This document shows, one piece after another, positions 59,987 through 64,000 of a stretch of DNA of 64,000 nt (the first letter of the stretch is position 1; the number at the start of each line of letters is the position of its first letter). Where the stretch lies: positions 620,001 through 684,000 of the forward strand of contig MQVO02000005.1 in NCBI GenBank assembly GCA_001986395.2, given 5' to 3'. A program made the translations under genes and the position numbers. The notes beneath the pieces are model-generated. The model did not search any database. It was not told the origin of the DNA and saw only the letters and a list, made by a program, of their open reading frames with translations. Origin of the DNA: Irpex lacteus (lineage: Eukaryota > Basidiomycota > Agaricomycetes > Polyporales > Irpicaceae).

Positions 59987-62900
59987 ATGGAGCAGCCTTC
60001 TACCCACTCAGCTATACCCGCTCCGCCTCCTGCCCAACCACAGAAGAAGAAAGGGAAGGGGAAGGGGAAGGGGAAAGGGAAGGGGAAGGGGAAGGACGGC
60101 GATGAGGAGGAGGAGACCCTCCACCCAGGCTCAGAGGCCGCAAAACTCATTCGTCGTTCAACTAAGCCGGCCAATACTCATGTATTCTACGACATAACAT
60201 CTGGACTGTACACTTCGTTGCAAGCCGAGTTCCTACCACTCCCTCCCCCCGCTAACGACAAACTCAGAAACATCTTCCACGCGTTGAAGACGCGGTGGGC
60301 GTACGACGACATGTTTTACCTCGCCTTCATCCCCGTTCAGCCAACGTACGACTTGCCGATGCTCGACTGCTTGTCGCCCATGGCCTTCAAGGTCGAGACC
60401 GCGATCACCAACGGCGTGTGGTGCTATAGGATGGAGAAACAGTTGTGTGATCGCTGGAAATCCCTAGAGAATGTCGTAGCACGGCTGCAACAGAAATTCC
60501 TCTCACGAATAGCCGGAACATACCTCCTCACCCTCTCTCCACCCTTCCCTAGCTCCTACGGCTATGCTTCGGACTGGCCGACAGAAGAAAAGGCAACGCT
60601 AGCCGCCCGACTCGCCCGAACCGCATTCACTATGCGATTCGCGTTCCTCTCATATCTTATCTTGAAAGAATCGATGAAAGGACGTAACACATGGCGGGAA
60701 CTTACTTGTCAAGGGACGATCCAGTTCCTCTGTCGATATGCAACACCATACGAGCATCATGGGTCTGCGACTACACCATACCTCGAATCGGTGCCTTCGT
60801 CGACATCGGTGGGAGAATAAACCGAGACGGCGGACGCCAATGGCACGAAGAGATCGACGACATGCTACTAGCAGGCATCCCGCTGTGGTTCGGATACGCT
60901 CACAAGCCGACATACGCACGCGACATATCTGCAGTCACCAAACTCGAATTCGACCGGCACATGCCAACTATCGAGTCTTGGATGGCTCTTCGCAAAGTTA
61001 CAGAGAGAGCGTACAATACCGATAACGAGAACTTCCACGCGAGTCAAAAAGACGACAACCCGAACGCGATTGTAACGGCCGATATTATCAAAGGAGACTA
61101 CTACGGCTGCCTTGTACAGGTAAACGACACCACCGACACCACCGACCCCCCCGAACCCCTCACACGAGCATTCGTTCGAAGACGTTCGGGGAGGACGTCT
61201 GCATATGATATAAAGTTTGTGGACGGTAATTGCTACGATCGCGACGCGGATGTCGCGGTGAAGACACATCAGCAACTGGAGCTCTCGACGAAGTTCTTCC
61301 GCTATCGTCAACGGGGCAATGAAACTTACGCATCGTTTGTACTCCGCGAGAGTTCACTCCGTTTATACTTCTGGGGGATGGCGAGCGGCGACGAAAAGCG
61401 GAGGATATTGGCGCGGGAGGAGAGGAATCGAGACCAGCCTGTACCTACCGGGAGAGGACCTGCTGTATACGTGTGGCAGCTACAAGGCGGTATTCAGTTT
61501 CGAAGACGCGTCCGCGTAGGGAGGATCCGCGACCTCTGGGACAGGACCACCCCTGAACAACGCACGTATAACTCCATGAGGGACGAATACGACGTCGACG
61601 ACACGGCTCGAGACTTGCTGGATCCAGAGCCGTCGTTACTCACAGATACTGCAGCCAACGACAACTGGATCACGGAAAGCCACACGAGATCACGTTCCGC
61701 TTCGCCCAACTCCCGCCCACCCACAACTCGACGATCTCGGTCTCCCATTAGAAAACTCAACGACAGCAGCGGGAAGTCAGCGGATGGCCGGACTCTATCG
61801 TACGCAACCATCGAGGAGAACGACAATTACAGCGCTGGAATTCACGATGGACTGGTGGACATGGCGAACACGCTCCTGGGGTACTCTGGGAAATCCGTGA
61901 CAATCCGAGAGATGCTCGTCGACGTACACACCGACGATATCAACGACTTGCTCAAGTACAGGTACGGATACACGGCACCGACAACCATCTGGCAACCACA
62001 GGAGAAAGAGGCGATAGAGTGGGCATCTAAGGGCTGGGATAAGCTGTACCGCGCTCTGGGGCAACGTAACAAAGACCCAGACACCCCCGCTTCCAACGAG
62101 GACGCGAACGCTACAAGTTCGGACATACTCCTAACATCGGTCCCTGCACTGCCGTCAACTCGAGAAATTCCTTCGTCGGATTTACCAGCCGTGGCCGACT
62201 TCATCGCAGCCTTCAAGAGGAATACTACGATTAGGGAACTTTCTGATCTGGACGCAAGGTCGGTGTTGTCCTACGCGAACCCTGCCTACCGGACTCTATC
62301 GACCTTGAAGTACCAAGAACTTTCCACGACGACTTCGGGGGCCCAAACTACTAACTGGTACATGCTTGACAAATTGGAGGATATCCAACTGGAAACTAGC
62401 CGAAGATGCAGGGTATCAACAAAACGGGCAACGAATATCCTGCAGTCGAAACGAGCAGGCTTTGGACGATCTGCGGAACAAATCGCCCTGTCGATGCTCG
62501 CAAGAGGTATGACTCTACGCCTCTCGTTACCTGTCAGTACACCTGTCGCCACCCCCAATCGCGACAAGCCTTACACCACGGTCGGTAGTCATGCAACAGG
62601 CGTAGGTATCAAACCGCATGGCATAAAGTTAACCAAGCTCGACTACAAAACGTACATGGCAATGCGAGACGAACTGTTAGCGGGTCCTGCAGGTGAAGCT
62701 GCGTTACTGTCCGGGGGGATCTTATGGAGGCTGGCGATTAACGTGCGTAACATCGAGGACGTCGTACGCGGACCGGACACAGACGACGTCTCAGAGGATT
62801 CGAGAATACGTGAAGTGACAATACTCGGCAAGAAGTTCGTCGAGACCATACTTACTGAACAAGATAAGTACGTCATCGTCGGCGTGTATCGAGTGCTACT

Positions 62901-63221
62901 CGACGGTAAGTTGTCGAACAAAATCAACATGTATTGAACTCACAGGTATTAAACGCAGGAACCGAACGATCCACCAAACCCGCAGACGCATCCATTACCT
63001 CATGGTGGCCTACTCCTGAAGCCTGGGAAAATAGTGGGTTTAACACCGGCTACTGGACGTCAGAGGCAGAGTTCTGGTATCGAAAGAGAGTAAGGGCCAT
63101 CGAGGATGGTACAGCGGTGCCCTACACGGCTCAAGAATGGCGTTCCCACCTTCGTCACACAAAGTCCGACTCCCACAAGTTTATCGAACATGTTGAAGCT
63201 CACTCGATATTGAAACTGTAG
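59987..63221 (+). pseudogene. Uncharacterised large cargo gene with an apparent frameshift
   Basis: The ATG at 59987 starts a Pro- and Lys/Gly-rich lead, then LHPGSEAAKLIRRSTKPANT and a helical segment up to about 60715. The homologous-looking continuation (SWVCDYTIPRIGAFVDIGG, DMLLAGIPLWFGYA) lies in another frame from about 60720. No intron fits between them, so one base appears lost or two gained near 60715-60725. The long second frame contains a Ser/Arg-rich segment and reaches a donor at 62906. The intron 62906-62958 joins ..VLLDG to TERSTKPADASITSWWPTPE and ends at 63221. The paired motifs (T-I-P-R-x-G-A-F-V and the C-terminal WxPxxxxWENSGFNTGYWT region) recur in uncharacterised Agaricomycete families. 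No function is assigned. Confidence 0.55.
60040..60097 (+). repeat. AAGGGG-type microsatellite encoding a Lys-Gly run
   Basis: Imperfect hexamer repeats of GGGAAG/GGGGAA encode KGKGKGKGKGKGKGK near the N-terminus of the gene starting at 59987. A similar but shorter Lys-Gly repeat is found in the RING gene at about 7315-7340. Confidence 0.75.
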
Positions 63222-63812
63222 CAGATGCAATTGTATAATATTGATGATTGAAATATACGCACGCGTAGTAACAATTCTAACACATCTACCTCCAGAGCTC
63301 TACTCTACTTATTATAAGCAATGGAATATGAATTGAAAATGAACGAACAAAGAATACATAAGTAAGTAAGAAAGAAAGATAAAGTGAAAAGAGGAGAACT
63401 GTACTACGCAAACAACCATAACCTACGTACGAACACTTGGAATGAAAGGATAACCGACAACCGGTGAGCGCTTGCTCCACAAACGAGTCGGAGTGTCAAA
63501 CTCATGTAGGGCTCGGTCGTCATCAACATCCATCCAGCCTCTAGAAGATGCTACACAGGAAAAAACATATAGAGGAGCAGATAGAATGGGCATACACATC
63601 TGGCTATACACGATGGTGAAAAAAGATATAACTAAAGTATTCTAACAGAAGTGAAATGAACGAGGATGAATTTGTAGAGAAGTTGAAACACCGAAAGCAA
63701 GGTTAAAACACCGAAAGCATTTCAATGTATACACGAGAGACTCCCACGGTTTGGCAACGAAATCCGTGACGGACAAGCGCCGTAAATGGACCAGTGCGGA
63801 TTGGAACGATTC
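63222..63812. other. Non-coding 5' flank inside the giant element
   Basis: This lies between the last cargo gene and the 5' terminus. A purine-rich AAGTAAGTAAGAAAGAAAG stretch is at 63359-63377, and GTTGAAACACCGAAAGCA at 63683-63700 is echoed by GTTAAAACACCGAAAGCA at 63702-63719, making a short direct repeat of about 18 bases. No gene is supported. Confidence 0.45.
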
Positions 63813-63838
63813 TTTCTTCGTTGCACTCAGGAATCGTA
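63813..63838 (-). repeat. 5' terminus of the giant element
   Basis: The minus strand reads TACGATTCCTGAGTGCAACG. It differs at two positions from the 5' end of the nested elements (TACGATTTCTGAGTGTAACG at 34276 and, inverted, at 51692). The similarity fades after about 25-30 bases. Confidence 0.65.
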
Positions 63839-64000
63839 ACAGCAGCGCAACAAAGAATTCACACTAGAGACAACTGCTGAACCGTACGATGCAACTCAGG
63901 GCCAAACCCAGATGGCCGAATCCTCTTCTAGCATGCAAGCGTTGGCGACGCGTGAACGAACATTTGGAGAGCCGAAGTTCCTCCCAAGACAACCTTCCCC
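63839..64000 (+). pseudogene. Cytoplasmic tail of the same membrane protein, displaced 30 kb
   Basis: Joining 33808 to 63839 keeps the frame and gives a basic juxtamembrane stretch RRKR|QQRNKEF followed by an acidic, Thr/Ser-rich tail (TLETTAEPYDATQ, MAESSSSM). This is the usual composition after the membrane helix in this type of protein. The frame is open for all 54 codons to the window edge. The displacement is the main evidence for the size of the insertion. The gene's end lies outside the window. Confidence 0.75.

Larger units (their letters stand above)
33809..63838 (-). mobile_element. Giant Helitron-like element, 30,030 bp, with cargo genes and an internal inversion
   Basis: Both ends carry the same 12-base inverted sequence, CGATTCCTGAGT at 33842-33853 and ACTCAGGAATCG at 63825-63836. 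At the right the repeat is almost terminal (the element ends CGTA at 63838). At the left it lies about 33 bases inside the end (ACTTGGGGG begins at 33809). Asymmetric repeats of this kind are a mark of HLE2/Helentron-type Helitrons. No target duplication is seen beyond one ambiguous A. Read on the minus strand, the 5' end is at 63838 and the 3' end at 33809. The Rep/helicase gene ends about 80 bases before the 3' end, as expected for an autonomous element. Inside are the dioxygenase gene, four other cargo genes and two nested 1.19 kb relatives. Reconnection of the host reading frame across the element supports one insertion. Confidence 0.72.

Noticed and set aside
60691..62937. Treating the long frame as an independent gene starting at 60691
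   Set aside because: The N-terminal motif set is split between this frame and 59987-60720, and the overlap looks like a frameshift of one gene rather than two genes.
33809..63838. Maverick/Polinton or Starship giant element
   Set aside because: No protein-primed DNA polymerase B, integrase, capsid or packaging ATPase is visible, and no DUF3435-type tyrosine recombinase. The only mobility gene is the Helitron Rep/helicase.
1..64000. CRISPR array, rRNA genes or complete canonical tRNA genes
   Set aside because: No regular spaced repeats or rRNA blocks were seen. The only tRNA-like sequences are the degenerate modules in the nested elements.

Overview
The window looks like chromosomal DNA from a filamentous basidiomycete, most likely an Agaricomycete. 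The genes are split by many short introns of about 50 nt, and there are several Zn2Cys6 regulators with a fungal-specific domain. Other pointers are an F-box/LRR pair, a GH5 exo-glucanase, a class 3 lipase, a vacuolar M28 membrane protease, a TET/JBP dioxygenase and a Helitron. The species cannot be named from the sequence alone.

Positions 1-33808 are ordinary host chromosome. In order they hold two Zn2Cys6 factors (558-2710, 4090-6445), a RING protein (7030-8484, minus), an exo-beta-1,3-glucanase (8816-11167, minus), the succinate dehydrogenase membrane anchor (12660-13621), a third Zn2Cys6 factor (15995-18233) and a secreted lipase (18813-20013). These are followed by two tandem F-box paralogues (21.2-24.6 kb), a Nop8-like RRM protein (25130-27046), a Pff1-like protease (27374-30931), U6 snRNA (about 31150-31275, minus) and a secreted single-pass membrane protein that starts at 32676.

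That membrane-protein gene is interrupted just after its transmembrane segment. The reading frame stops at 33808 and resumes, in frame and in register, at 63839. The 30,030 bp between these points (33809-63838) behave as one insertion with Helitron-like (HLE2/Helentron-type) ends: an asymmetric terminal inverted repeat of 12-15 bp, a small stem-loop near the 3' end, and no target duplication beyond an ambiguous A. The element is oriented right to left, with its 5' end at 63838 and its 3' end at 33809. It carries a Rep/helicase gene containing a chromodomain-like insert and a C-terminal papain/USP-like domain. It also carries host-like cargo: a TET/JBP-family dioxygenase fused to a helical region resembling the base-modification (alpha-GPT-PPlase/HMUDK) group, a nucleotidyltransferase-fold F-box protein, and three uncharacterised multi-exon genes.

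Two virtually identical 1,191 bp non-autonomous elements with the same kind of ends (34276-35466 and 50502-51692, in opposite orientation) sit inside it. One split the Rep/helicase gene and the other split the dioxygenase gene near its 3' end. The segment between them has since inverted. As a result the last 128 codons of the Rep/helicase gene lie on the minus strand at 33890-34274, and the last codons of the dioxygenase gene lie at 35466-35498. Undoing the inversion and removing both small elements restores both reading frames, which is the strongest evidence for this history. The Rep/helicase gene also has two frameshifts, so this copy is probably no longer autonomous.
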